A stretch of DNA of 64,000 nt from Actinoplanes subtropicus (GTDB taxonomy: Bacteria; Actinomycetota; Actinomycetes; Mycobacteriales; Micromonosporaceae). Every line of letters begins with the position of its first letter. Positions within the stretch are counted from its first letter, which is position 1. Positions 8,808 through 17,489 of the stretch are shown one piece after another. A model generated the notes under the pieces. The model was not told the origin of the DNA. It saw only the letters and a list, made by a program, of their open reading frames with translations, and did no database searches. Where the stretch lies: positions 62,001 through 126,000 of the forward strand of contig NZ_JOJL01000021.1 of assembly GCF_000721705.1 (NCBI RefSeq), given 5' to 3'. The position numbers and the translations under genes are program-made.

Positions 8808-9485
8808 GTGGCCGGCCGAACCTCTCAACAGTCGGCCCGCGACGACCGGCCGGCGAAGCTTCCCCGGCCGATCTGGCGCGGCTGGTTGCACCTCATCTGG
8901 TTTCCGCTCTCCCTGATCGCCGGCACGTTCCTGGTCGCCGCCGCGCGCGGCGGCGCCGCGGCCGCCGCGGCCGGGGTCTACGCGGTCGCCGTGAGCGCGA
9001 TGTTCGGTACCAGTGCCCTGTACCACCGGGTCGACTGGCGGTTCGCGACGAAGCGGCTCCTGCAGCGATGCGACCACCTGATGATCTTCGTGCTGATCGC
9101 CGGAACCGCCACACCGATGTATCGGCTGGCCGATTCCCCCCGCTACGGCCGCATCGGCTTGACCCTGACGTGGGCGCTCGCGGCTGCCGCGGCCGGCCTG
9201 CACCTGGCACGGATGCAAGCACCCGAGCGGGTGATCGGCGGCACGTACATCACCCTCGCCGCCGCCGCGGCTCTGGCTCTGCCGCTGGTCTGGATCCACG
9301 CCGGGCCGGTCGCCGGCGCCCTCGCCGTCGCCGGTGTCCTGCTGTACGTCGCCGGGGCCCTCGCCTACCACTACCGCAGGCCCGACCCGTCGCCGTCGGT
9401 GTTCGGCTATCACGAGGTCTTTCATGCCCTCGTCTGCGCCGCCGCCACCTGCCACTATGCCGCCGTCTTCATCTTCCTGACCTAG
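8808..9485 (+). CDS. Hemolysin III / PAQR-family membrane protein
   Basis: About 225 aa with seven predicted hydrophobic segments beginning at LIWFPLSLIAGTFLVAAA. Hallmarks of the HlyIII/YqfA/PAQR family are SALYHRVDW, the first-helix-end KRLLQRCDHLMIFVLIAGT and the C-terminal GYHEVFHALVCAAATCHY, which supply the conserved His/Asp metal-site residues (YH, DH, HEVFH). Bacterial members are of uncertain function, linked to membrane homeostasis. The start is uncertain: GTG 8808 or GTG 8793. Confidence 0.85.
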   Translation: MAGRTSQQSARDDRPAKLPRPIWRGWLHLIWFPLSLIAGTFLVAAARGGAAAAAAGVYAVAVSAMFGTSALYHRVDWRFATKRLLQRCDHLMIFVLIAGTATPMYRLADSPRYGRIGLTLTWALAAAAAGLHLARMQAPERVIGGTYITLAAAAALALPLVWIHAGPVAGALAVAGVLLYVAGALAYHYRRPDPSPSVFGYHEVFHALVCAAATCHYAAVFIFLT

Positions 9486-9542
9486 CCCCGGCCACGGCGC
9501 CGATGCTGGTTGTCGTGTTCGCGCCGCCGTTATCGTTGACCG

Positions 9543-10541
9543 GTGACCGGCAGTCTCGAGATGTTTCAGGACGAGTTGGCCGCCTGCGGGTTTCCGCCGC
9601 TGGTCAACAAGCTGGCCGGGGCCGGCTTCCGGGGCCGGATCGCCACCCGTGACCTGGGGCCGCTGCGGTTGGTCTCCCTCGACACGCCCGAGAGCGCCTG
9701 CATCGGGCGGGAGCGCGACGCCTCCGACGGCGAGAAGCTGGCGGTCAAGGTGATGGTCCGGGGCCGGACGCGGATCGAGCAGGGGCGCGGCGAAGCCGAA
9801 CTCGGGCCGGCCGACCTGGTGCTGCTCGATCCCACGCGTACTCTCCGGTTCGAGAGCACCGCCGCGGCGCACGTCACCATCCTGGTTCCGCGCCGGGAGC
9901 TTCGGATGCGGCCCGCGCAGCTCGACCGGCTCATCGGCGAACGCATCGACGGCAGCCACGGTCCGGGCGCTCTCGTCTCCGTGCTGGCCCGGGAGTCGGC
10001 GCGGTCGGCGACCGAGTTCCGCGTGGCGGAGGCGCTGCGGTCGGCGGCGGCCGTCATCGAGCTGATCGCGGTCGCGCTGGAGGCCCGGCTGGGCGACGAG
10101 CAACCGGCCCCGGACGAGTGGCTGCGGAACCGGATCGCCGGCTACATCGAGGCCCGGCTGGCCGATCCCGGTCTGTCGCCGCCCGGCATCGCCGCCGCCC
10201 ACCACATCTCCGTACGCCGGCTGCACAAGCTGTTCGAGGACCAGCCGTTCACCGTCGCGGCCCTGATCCGCCGGCGCCGCCTGGAGCGCTGCCGGGCCGA
10301 GCTGGCCGGAGGCGGACGTACGGTCACCGCCGTGGCCGCCCGGTGGGGGTTCTCCGATCCCGCCCATTTCAGCAAGCTCTTCAAGACGACGTACGGCTAC
10401 AACGCCCGCGCACTGATAACCAGCAACCGTGCACAGACGACCAAGACGCGCACGGCCGGACCAGAACAGGATGGTGGTCACCAAGTCCGGCAACAGCAAG
10501 GAGGAAGTCGTGGCGAAGGTGAACATCGTCCGCCCCGGTGA
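9543..10541 (+). CDS. AraC-family transcriptional regulator
   Basis: A 332-aa regulator with an N-terminal AraC-binding-like cupin region (residues about 35-175) and a C-terminal double helix-turn-helix: PGIAAAHHISVRRLHKLFED, then VTAVAARWGFSDPAHFSKLF and the family signature KTTYGYNARAL. The last 30 or so residues (after about 300) are an unrelated hydrophilic tail overlapping the next gene by 32 bp. That tail holds the downstream gene's AAGGAGG ribosome site, so the true end may have been displaced by a frameshift. The adjacent cupin is a possible target. Confidence 0.85.
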   Translation: MTGSLEMFQDELAACGFPPLVNKLAGAGFRGRIATRDLGPLRLVSLDTPESACIGRERDASDGEKLAVKVMVRGRTRIEQGRGEAELGPADLVLLDPTRTLRFESTAAAHVTILVPRRELRMRPAQLDRLIGERIDGSHGPGALVSVLARESARSATEFRVAEALRSAAAVIELIAVALEARLGDEQPAPDEWLRNRIAGYIEARLADPGLSPPGIAAAHHISVRRLHKLFEDQPFTVAALIRRRRLERCRAELAGGGRTVTAVAARWGFSDPAHFSKLFKTTYGYNARALITSNRAQTTKTRTAGPEQDGGHQVRQQQGGSRGEGEHRPPR

Positions 10542-10971
10542 GGGCGAGATCCTCGGCAGCGGGGCGCAGCGGATCCGGATCCTGGAGAACGGCGAGCACA
10601 CCGACCACCGGCTGGGGTTCGCCGAGGTCACCATTCCGCCGGGCACACCGAGCCCGTTGCAGCACCGCCACGCCCAGCACGACGAGGGCTTCTACGTGCT
10701 GGCGGGAACGTTCCGGTTCACCGTCGGCGAGGACCAGTACGACGCCGGACCGGGCACCTGGGTCATCGTGCCGACCGGGGCGCCGCACACGTTCGCCAAC
10801 GTCGGCGACGAGACCGCGGTCATGCTGAACACGTTCACGCCGGACCTGTACGTGCAGTACTTCCGCGACTTCAAGGCCATGATCGACTCCGGGCAGCCGG
10901 TCAACGCCGAGACCATGAAACCGCTGTGGAAGAACTACGCCACCGAGATCTCCAACGAATACGCCTCGTGA
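10510..10971 (+). CDS. Cupin-domain protein
   Basis: A 153-aa single cupin. Motif 1 reads GTPSPLQHRHAQHDEGFYVLAG (H-x-H and downstream E) and motif 2 GTWVIVPTGAPHTFANVG (the later His), so the metal-binding set is complete. Members include quercetin-dioxygenase-like and sugar-binding cupins; the reaction here is unknown. GTG 10510 is chosen because a strong AAGGAGG lies at 10498-10504. Translation probably couples to the overlapping AraC gene. Confidence 0.85.
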   Translation: MAKVNIVRPGEGEILGSGAQRIRILENGEHTDHRLGFAEVTIPPGTPSPLQHRHAQHDEGFYVLAGTFRFTVGEDQYDAGPGTWVIVPTGAPHTFANVGDETAVMLNTFTPDLYVQYFRDFKAMIDSGQPVNAETMKPLWKNYATEISNEYAS

Positions 10972-11099
10972 AGCTCCTTCGGTACGACCGCTGCGCCGGC
11001 CCGGAAGTAGTGCGGCTCGCCGAGTTCGAGGCGGTCGGCCCCGGCGGCTACACGAGGATCACAACGTTGCTCCGCCACTACCTGACGCAGAAGCGGTAG
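10968..11099 (+). other. Short ORF remnant overlapping the cupin stop
   Basis: A 43-codon frame opens with GTGA overlapping the cupin stop. Its beginning (VKLLRYDRCAGPEVVRL) looks like the start of a fumarylacetoacetate-hydrolase-family protein, whose N-termini commonly read MKLLRYG. Only about 15 residues agree before it becomes unrecognisable. I regard it as the first piece of a decayed stretch reaching 11796. Confidence 0.3.
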
Positions 11100-11299
11100 C
11101 TCACTGTCCGTGGCATGAGCGGATACCGATTCGGGTGGTCGCTCCATGCTCCGAGAGTGCCGCGCCGTCGATCCCGGAAAGGCTGGGCCGTTCGGTTCGC
11201 CTCGCCGGGTGGAGGACCCATACCAGCCGTCGTGCCTTTCTGCGACTGTGCTCGAACAGAGCCAATGGAGTCGGCGTGGACCCGGCCCGACGCCCGCCT

Positions 11300-11645
11300 T
11301 GGAACCCCTCAACGCCACCGCAAAGTCGGTTTTCGGCACGACCTCCGAGGGCGAGGTCATACGGATCGACTCCACCGGCGGCACAATCGCCTGGACGGTG
11401 AGGATGACCAACGGTGGCGGTGGGCCCGTCGCGGTCGTCGGCGGCCAGGCGTATACCGTGGACGCGGGCGGGCTCCTGTACGCCTTCGCGGCTGGCGACG
11501 GACACCAGGTCTGGCGAGTGGCGCGATCAAGTGGCACCTTCCCGGCGTCGTGCCCAGTGGTCACCCGAGCATCATCGGCGACATCGTCATGGTGCGGGTG
11601 GCCTCGTTCGACGGCGCCACGATCGACCCGGGCGCGACGTGCTGC
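11300..11645 (+). pseudogene. PQQ-like beta-propeller fragment with frameshift
   Basis: Frame 1 encodes a propeller-like stretch: AKSVFGTTSEGEVIRIDSTG, GTIAWTVRMTNGGGGPVAVV and GGLLYAFAAGDGHQVWRV. After about 11520 the similarity continues in a different frame (SGAIKWHLPGVVPSGHPSII, GDIVMVRVASFDGATIDPG). Each piece has the 'value - substitution - tryptophan' rhythm of WD40/PQQ-like repeats. No start, signal peptide or complete domain is present, so this is a decayed fragment. Confidence 0.5.
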
Positions 11646-11812
11646 ACCGCCTGTGCCGCAGCGCGCGGGACGGCGGCGCGGGCACGGTCCACCTGGAAGT
11701 AGCCACCGACAACGACCGGGCGTTGCATCTGTACACGTCGCTCGGCTTCGAACCGGTGATCACCGAGGACTATTACGCGGTCAGTACACTCGCGGCATGG
11801 GTTACACGATAG
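11625..11812 (+). pseudogene. GNAT acetyltransferase C-terminal fragment
   Basis: The frame ending at 11812 contains HLEVATDNDRALHLYTSLGF followed by EPVITEDYYAV. This is the terminal strand-helix-strand of a GNAT N-acetyltransferase (the N-x-x-A-x-x-L-Y-x-x-x-G-F motif). The acetyl-CoA-binding part is missing and upstream codons belong to the propeller fragment, so only the last 60 or so residues remain. It overlaps the start of the HD gene by 16 bp. Confidence 0.6.
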
Positions 11813-12621
11813 GTGAACTCATTGCCACGCTCAGCGACTCCGGCCGCCACAGCGACATCCCCCTGGTCTGGAACGCCTACGAAATGGCGAAACGGGCGCA
11901 CGGCCGCCAGCGCCGGAAGACCGGCGACCGCTACATCACCCATCCGGTTGCCGTCGCCGGGATCGTGGCGTCCGCTGGCGGCGCCACCCCGGCCATCTGC
12001 GCCGCCCTGCTGCATGACGTCATCGAGGACACCCGTGTCACCTCGAACCAGCTGCACGCCGAGTTCGGTTCCGGCATCGCCGGCCTGGTCGAGGACCTGA
12101 CCCTCAGCGTGGTTCGGGCCGGCGGCCCGGCCGACCCCGATCTGATGCTGATCGCCCTCGCCGACCGGCTGCACAACCTGCGTACGATCAGTCCCTTGCC
12201 GGCGGCCAGCCGCAAACGGGCGTCGTTGGACACCCTGGTGTTCCATGTCCCGTTGGCCCACCATCTGCGCGCACCGGGGCTCGCGCGGGAGTTGACGGAA
12301 CTCGCCTGCGCCAGCCTCGACGCGTTGGACGGCCCGGACGTCCGGGAACGCCGCCGCCGGATGACACAGGCGATACGTCGAGCTCACCCCCGAGCGGTCG
12401 CCGAGGCGGCGGCCGCGTTCGGCGGGGGCGCCGCCCTTCTGGGCAGCGCTCCCGTGCCGGAATGGGCCCTGGTGACCGGCGGAGCCGGCGCGCTCGCGCT
12501 GCTGACCGCCGTGCTGTTCGGGCGCGACCCGAAAGCGGCCGAGCGGCTGGCGGCCCTGCTCCAGGCCGTCACGAATGGTTCTGAGCCGCCAGCCAGCCCG
12601 CCACCTGGGTGCGGGAGGTGA
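11797..12621 (+). CDS. HD-domain (RelA/SpoT-hydrolase-like) protein
   Basis: A 274-aa protein. Residues about 30-150 form an HD phosphohydrolase of the (p)ppGpp-hydrolase type: AHGRQRRKTGDRYITHPVAV, then ALLHDVIEDT (metal-binding HD and the ED pair), then LIALADRLHNLRTI. The synthetase and regulatory domains of RelA/SpoT are absent. The C-terminus has one hydrophobic segment (WALVTGGAGALALLTAVLFG), suggesting membrane attachment. It could be a small alarmone hydrolase or a related nucleotide phosphohydrolase. Its 3' end overlaps the convergent LuxR gene by 53 bp. Confidence 0.85.
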   Translation: MGYTIGELIATLSDSGRHSDIPLVWNAYEMAKRAHGRQRRKTGDRYITHPVAVAGIVASAGGATPAICAALLHDVIEDTRVTSNQLHAEFGSGIAGLVEDLTLSVVRAGGPADPDLMLIALADRLHNLRTISPLPAASRKRASLDTLVFHVPLAHHLRAPGLARELTELACASLDALDGPDVRERRRRMTQAIRRAHPRAVAEAAAAFGGGAALLGSAPVPEWALVTGGAGALALLTAVLFGRDPKAAERLAALLQAVTNGSEPPASPPPGCGR

Positions 12622-14899
12622 AGCCGAGCTTGCTCAGGATGTTCTCCACGTGGCCCTCGGCGGTGCGCTGCGCCACCACCAGCCGGGCCGCGATCTCGCG
12701 GTTGCTCAGGCCCTGGGCGATCAGCGCCGCCACCTCCCGCTCCCGCTTGGTCAGTCCGAGGCCCTCGGCCGCGTCGGCGCGCGGTTCGGGCACTCGGACG
12801 CGGGGCTGCCGTTCGAGCGCCACCGCGATCGCGTCGGCGGTGGACAGTTCCGCCCCGCGCCGGGCGGCGGCCAGGAAGGCGGCCGGGCCGAGCCGCGACC
12901 GTACCTGCTGCACGACCTCGTGATGCCAGTCCCGCAGGGCGCGAAAGGGGGCCAGGGACGTGTGCATCGCCTGCCACATCCGGCCGGAGGCGCCGAGCAG
13001 GGTGGCCGCACGGTGGTCCCGTAGCTCCGTCGCGGCGGCCCAGGCGAGCGACTCCACCGCGAGGCCGGCGGCGAACCGCTCGTCCTCCACGACCTTGCGG
13101 ATCATCAGGCTCTCCTTGGCCGCCGCGGTGGCGCCGGCCGGGTCGCCGGCCCGCCAGCGCAACACGCTGAGCGCCCACAGCGCGAACGACTGCCACCAGG
13201 CTTCTCCGCTGGCCGCACCGAGGTTCTTCGCGGTCTCCAGATCCGGATAGCCGCTGGACGGCGGCCCGGCGAGGCCGCGGCACAGCCCGAGCAGGACCAG
13301 CGTCCACACCTCGCCGTTGCGGTTGTTCAGCACCCGGAACGCGGTGAGCGCCTCCTTGAACAGCGGCTGGGCGTGCACGTAGTCGTCCGCCCACATCCGG
13401 AAGCTGCCCCGCACCAGCGGCAGGTAGGCCCGTTCGGGCGACGGTGGCAGCACCTCGGCCAGCGCGGAGGCATCGGCCAGCAGCGCGGCGGCCCGGTCGG
13501 TGTGGCCCTGCACGCCGTCGATCCACGCCGCGACGCGCAGCGCCTTGACCCGGGACCAATGCCGGGGCGGCGGCAGCGCGAGGGCGCCGTCGAGCCAGTG
13601 CCGTCCCTCGGAGAGCGAGCCCCGGATCACCCAGTGGTTCTGCAGGTCGGCCGCGAATTGCAGGGCCCTCTCCGGCGGCCCGTTGGTGATCGCGTACTCC
13701 AGCGCCACCCGCAGGTTGGACCGTTCGTTCCGGAGCCGGTGCATGACCGACGCCTGCTGGGGGCCGAACCAGTTCTCGTCGGCGTGCGCGGCCAGCTCGG
13801 CGAACCACTGGCAGTGCCGGTCGGCGAAGCCCGCCTCGTCCCCGGCGGCGAGCAGTTCGGCCGCGCCGTACTCGCGGATGACTTCGAGCAGGTGGTAGCG
13901 CGCGTTGCCGTTGCCGGCCCGGATCAGCACCGACTTCTCCACCAGCGACGAGATCAGGTCGAGGATCCGGCCGGTGGGCAGCTCGTCGTCGGCGCAGACC
14001 GCCTCGGCCGCGTCCAGTTCGAGGCCGCCGGAGAAGACCGAGAGGCGTGACCACAAGGTACGTTCGGCGTCCGAGCAGAGGTCCCAGCTCCAGTCGATCA
14101 GCGCGCGGAGCGTCTGCTGCCGGGCCGGCGCGTTGCGGGCGCCGGAGGTGAGCAGGCTGTACCGGTCGGTCAGCCGCTCCAGGATCTGGTCGAGGGAGAG
14201 CACCCGCAGCCGGGCCATGGCCAGCTCGATCGCCAGCGGGATGCCTTCGAGGACCTGGCAGAGCCGTACGATCGTGGTGCAGTTCTCCTCGGTGACCCGG
14301 AATTTGGGCAACACCGCCGTCGCCCGCTCGACCAGCAGCCCGGCCGACTCGTACTTCCCCAGGTCGGCGGGGTCGCACGCGGCGCCTTGACCGGGCACCG
14401 AGAGCGGTTGGACGGTCAGGTTGGCCTCGCCGTCGAGCCGCAGCGCCTGCCGGCTGGTGGTGAGGATGCGCAGCTCCGGGCAGGAGCGCAGCAGGATCTC
14501 GGCGAGGTCGGCGCAGGCGGCGATCAGGTGCTCGCAGTTGTCCAGGATGAGCAGCGCCTGCCGGTCGGCGAGGAAGCCGGCCAGCGCCGTCGCGTCCGGG
14601 CCGACCTCGCCGTCCCGCAGCCCCAGCGTCTCGCCGACGGTCACCGCGACCAGGTCGGGGTCGCGCAGGTCGGCCAGCTCGACGAACCACACCCCGTCCG
14701 GGAAGCCCCGGCGCACCCCGGCGCCGGCGCGCTGGGCCAGCCGGGTCTTGCCGACCCCGCCCGGGCCGGTGAGCGTGACCAGGCGGCTGGTGGTGAGCAT
14801 CCGCCGGATCCCGGCGATTTCCTGCCGGCGCCCGACGAAGGTGGTGACCTCGGCGGGGAGGTTCCCGAGGGTGCCGCGCGTGGTCGTGGCGGTGCTCAT
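12569..14899 (-). CDS. LuxR-type regulator with NB-ARC-like ATPase
   Basis: A 776-aa STAND-type regulator. The N-terminal ATPase has FVGRRQEIAGIRRML, Walker A GPGGVGKTRLAQ and Walker B LLILDNCEHL. A helical repeat region follows, and the C-terminus is a LuxR helix-turn-helix: LTKREREVAALIAQGLSNRE and VENILSKLGFTSRTQVAGWL. Such proteins act as ATP-controlled transcription switches whose ligand binds the repeat region. ATG 14899 is chosen since it precedes the ATPase at normal distance and an open frame upstream is not protein-like. No adjacent target is obvious. Confidence 0.9.
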   Translation of the reverse strand: MSTATTTRGTLGNLPAEVTTFVGRRQEIAGIRRMLTTSRLVTLTGPGGVGKTRLAQRAGAGVRRGFPDGVWFVELADLRDPDLVAVTVGETLGLRDGEVGPDATALAGFLADRQALLILDNCEHLIAACADLAEILLRSCPELRILTTSRQALRLDGEANLTVQPLSVPGQGAACDPADLGKYESAGLLVERATAVLPKFRVTEENCTTIVRLCQVLEGIPLAIELAMARLRVLSLDQILERLTDRYSLLTSGARNAPARQQTLRALIDWSWDLCSDAERTLWSRLSVFSGGLELDAAEAVCADDELPTGRILDLISSLVEKSVLIRAGNGNARYHLLEVIREYGAAELLAAGDEAGFADRHCQWFAELAAHADENWFGPQQASVMHRLRNERSNLRVALEYAITNGPPERALQFAADLQNHWVIRGSLSEGRHWLDGALALPPPRHWSRVKALRVAAWIDGVQGHTDRAAALLADASALAEVLPPSPERAYLPLVRGSFRMWADDYVHAQPLFKEALTAFRVLNNRNGEVWTLVLLGLCRGLAGPPSSGYPDLETAKNLGAASGEAWWQSFALWALSVLRWRAGDPAGATAAAKESLMIRKVVEDERFAAGLAVESLAWAAATELRDHRAATLLGASGRMWQAMHTSLAPFRALRDWHHEVVQQVRSRLGPAAFLAAARRGAELSTADAIAVALERQPRVRVPEPRADAAEGLGLTKREREVAALIAQGLSNREIAARLVVAQRTAEGHVENILSKLGFTSRTQVAGWLAAQNHS

Positions 14900-15098
14900 A
14901 GGGGCACGGTAGTGGGTGACGTTGCCCGATGGGCCCGCGGATCGGCCTCGTTCTCGGTCCACTTCAGCGGGGACGCCAGCCTACTGGAGAGTAACAAGAC
15001 ACCCCGCGTAATCCAGGTACTTTCCCCGTGTTTCGCAGCGTGTTCATTGGCGAAGGATTGGAGGTACACCAGAACGAGCGAGACGAGAGGGGTACGGC

Positions 15099-15749
15099 AT
15101 GGGCCGCCACGCCGCCGACCGGACGGCGCCCGGCTCACAAGATCCGGAGGACAGGGGTAAATTCGCAGGTGAGGGGCGTCCTCGCCATGCCGACCTGTTC
15201 GCTCCGAGCCCCGGCAGCCGCGCCGCGCGAGTCCGTGCGGAACACACCGCGCAGACCTTCGAGCAGCTGGTCGAGCCGCACCGGGATGGTCTGCGAGCGT
15301 ACATATTGCAAGTTACTCAGGGTGATGAGGCGCTCGCCGATTCGGTTCTCAAGGAAACGCTGTACCGGGCCGCTCAGCCGCCGCGCCGCTACCCGCAGAG
15401 CCCGGCGGCGGTCCGCCCCTGGCTGGTCCTCTCCGCGCTCAGCGTGCTGCACGACGGCGAACGCCACGCCCCGGCCGGCCACGACGACCGCCCGCCGGCC
15501 CAGGAGTGGCCCACTCCCGAGCCGGCCGCGGCCGTGCCCGCCACCACGGTCGCCGCGGCGCTGCGGGAGCTTCCGTCCCAGCAGCGCAACCTGATCGTCG
15601 AGCTGTTCTACCAGGGGGCATCCCTCGAATCGGCGGCGGCCGACCGGGACGTGTCGGTCGAGACGCTCAAATCGCGGCTGTACCACGCGATGCGGTCGCT
15701 GCGCGCGGCACTCGACCAGCAGGTGGCCGACCGGCACGGCCCTCGGTGA
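15099..15749 (+). CDS. ECF-type sigma factor
   Basis: A 216-aa protein with a low-complexity N-terminal extension (about 50 residues), then sigma region 2 (FEQLVEPHRDGLRAYILQVT, ALADSVLKETLYRA) and region 4 (LRELPSQQRNLIVELFYQGA, VSVETLKSRLYHAMRSLRAA). Region 2 is diverged, lacking the usual DAEDAVQE. No anti-sigma gene is adjacent. A SigK/SigL-like ECF is the nearest match by eye. It is the only gene between the LuxR regulator and the permease operon. Confidence 0.8.
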   Translation: MGRHAADRTAPGSQDPEDRGKFAGEGRPRHADLFAPSPGSRAARVRAEHTAQTFEQLVEPHRDGLRAYILQVTQGDEALADSVLKETLYRAAQPPRRYPQSPAAVRPWLVLSALSVLHDGERHAPAGHDDRPPAQEWPTPEPAAAVPATTVAAALRELPSQQRNLIVELFYQGASLESAAADRDVSVETLKSRLYHAMRSLRAALDQQVADRHGPR

Positions 15750-15975
15750 GGCCGACCCGCCAAAGATCAAACCCATCCGGGAGTACGGGTCACGGCTACC
15801 CGCCGATCGGGGCCGTCCCGCTTGCTCCCCGCGACCACCTGCAACACCGGGCCGCAGCGCGACTCTCGCGCCACCGGGCCGACCGGGCCGGCTCCCTGCG
15901 AGCGGCCGCTCACGGCGGTAGCCGGACGCGGCCGGCGTCGCGGACGGGCCTGGCGATCGGCCGCGGGGTCTCGAC

Positions 15976-15996
15976 TAATCGAATGTCATTCGGTTA
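15976..15996. promoter_or_regulatory. Palindromic operator upstream of the permease operon
   Basis: The perfect palindrome CGAATGTCATTCG (15980-15992) extends to 21 bp with one mismatch pair. It lies 32 bp before the ATG of the APC permease, in a locally AT-rich patch. The operon it precedes ends with its own TetR gene, so this is the likely autoregulatory site. Confidence 0.65.
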
Positions 15997-16028
15997 ACGT
16001 GTCGGCACCTGTGCTGAGGAGGCCGGCA

Positions 16029-17489
16029 ATGTCCGAGCAGACACGACTCAAGACCGGAGCGCTCGGCGCCGCGGGGATCTCGTTCCTGGTGGTGGGTGCC
16101 GCGGCGCCGCTGACGGTGATGACCGGGGTCACCCCGCTGGCCATCGCGATCGGCGGGGTCGGTGCGCCGCTCGGCTATCTGGCCGCCGGCGTGGTGCTGG
16201 CCGTCTTCGCGGTCGGGTACACGGCGATGACCCGGCACACGCGTGGGGCCGGCGCCTTCTACTCGTACATCACGCTCGGGCTCGGCCGGCCGCTGGGCGC
16301 CGCGTCCGGCATGCTCGCCGTGTTCTCCTACAACGCCCTGCAGATCGGGGTCTACGGCCTGCTCGGTGTCCAGTTCGCCGCGGCGTGCGCCCGGTTCACC
16401 GGTGCCGAGGTGCCGTGGTGGGTGTTCGCGGTGGCGACCGTCGCGCTCGTCTGGGCGCTCGGCCGCCGCGGCATCGACGTCGGGGCCTGGGTGGTGGGCG
16501 TGCTGCTCGTCGCGGAGAGCGCGATCCTGCTGCTGCTCGTCGTCGCCGTGCTGACCCGAGCGCGGCTGACCGGCGGCACCTTCACCGCGGACGCCCTGTC
16601 CGGGCCGGGCATGCCGGCCATCCTCGGCTTCTGCTTCGCCGCCTTCATGGGCTTCGAGTCGACCGCGCTCTACCGGGCCGAGGCGCGTCAGCCGGACCGG
16701 ACGATCCCGCGCGCCACGTACGCCGCGGTCGCCTTTCTCGCCGTCTTCTACGGCGTGGTGGCCTGGGCGGTCGTGCAGGCCTTCGGTGACGCCGAGGTGG
16801 TCGCGGCGGCCGCCGCGAACCCGACCGCGCTGCTGTTCACCGCGATGGAGAAGTATGCTGGCGGGTGGGCCGCTGACATCATGTACGTGCTGGTGCTGAC
16901 CAGCATCTTGGCCGCCCAGCTTTCCTTCCACAACGCGATCAACCGGTACGCCTTCAATCTCGCCCACGACGGGCTGCTCCCGGCCGCGCTCGGCCACAGC
17001 CACCCCCGGTTCCGCTCGCCTGCCGTGGCCGGCGCCACGCAGAGCGTCCTGGCTGTCGTCGTGGTGGCCTGCTTCGCGCTGGCCGGCGCCGACCCGATCC
17101 GGCAACTCCTGATCCTGGTCAACACTCCGGGCGTGCTCGGCGTCCTGATGCTGCTGGCGCTGACCTCCGTCGCGGTCCTCGCGTACTTCCTGCGCCGCCG
17201 GGGCGTGCCCGGTGCCCGCGTCGCGACGGCGTCCAGCGCGCTCGGCGCCGTCCTGCTCACGCTCGTCTTCGGGGTGATCATCGACAAGGTCGGGCTGCTG
17301 ACCAACGCCGCACCGGATGTCGACGTCGCCCTGGTCGCCGTCGTGCCGATGGTTCTCGCCGCCGGCCTGGTCTGGGCCCTGATCCGCAAGGCGGGCAACC
17401 CGCGGGCCTACGCCCGCATCGGCGGCGAGGAGGCCGGCCGGATGGGCGCGGCCGTGGCGCCGGCCGCTGCCCTGGAGGTGACCGCGTGA
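16029..17489 (+). CDS. APC-superfamily amino acid/amine permease
   Basis: A 486-aa polytopic membrane protein with about 12 hydrophobic segments. The first contains GAAGISFLVVGAAAPLTVMT, the unwound-helix motif region of the APC fold; GFESTALYRAEARQPDRTIP is the conserved cytoplasmic loop after TM6 region (E-A-R-x-P-x-R-x-I-P). It should import an amino acid or amine by cation symport. ATG 16029 follows a GAGGAGG-like site. The stop overlaps the amidohydrolase GTG by 4 nt, so the substrate probably feeds the enzymes that follow. Confidence 0.9.
   Translation: MSEQTRLKTGALGAAGISFLVVGAAAPLTVMTGVTPLAIAIGGVGAPLGYLAAGVVLAVFAVGYTAMTRHTRGAGAFYSYITLGLGRPLGAASGMLAVFSYNALQIGVYGLLGVQFAAACARFTGAEVPWWVFAVATVALVWALGRRGIDVGAWVVGVLLVAESAILLLLVVAVLTRARLTGGTFTADALSGPGMPAILGFCFAAFMGFESTALYRAEARQPDRTIPRATYAAVAFLAVFYGVVAWAVVQAFGDAEVVAAAAANPTALLFTAMEKYAGGWAADIMYVLVLTSILAAQLSFHNAINRYAFNLAHDGLLPAALGHSHPRFRSPAVAGATQSVLAVVVVACFALAGADPIRQLLILVNTPGVLGVLMLLALTSVAVLAYFLRRRGVPGARVATASSALGAVLLTLVFGVIIDKVGLLTNAAPDVDVALVAVVPMVLAAGLVWALIRKAGNPRAYARIGGEEAGRMGAAVAPAAALEVTA

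Noticed and set aside
7950-10646. 898-codon - strand ORF
   Set aside because: Covers three + strand genes with clear domains; composition is that of a shadow frame.
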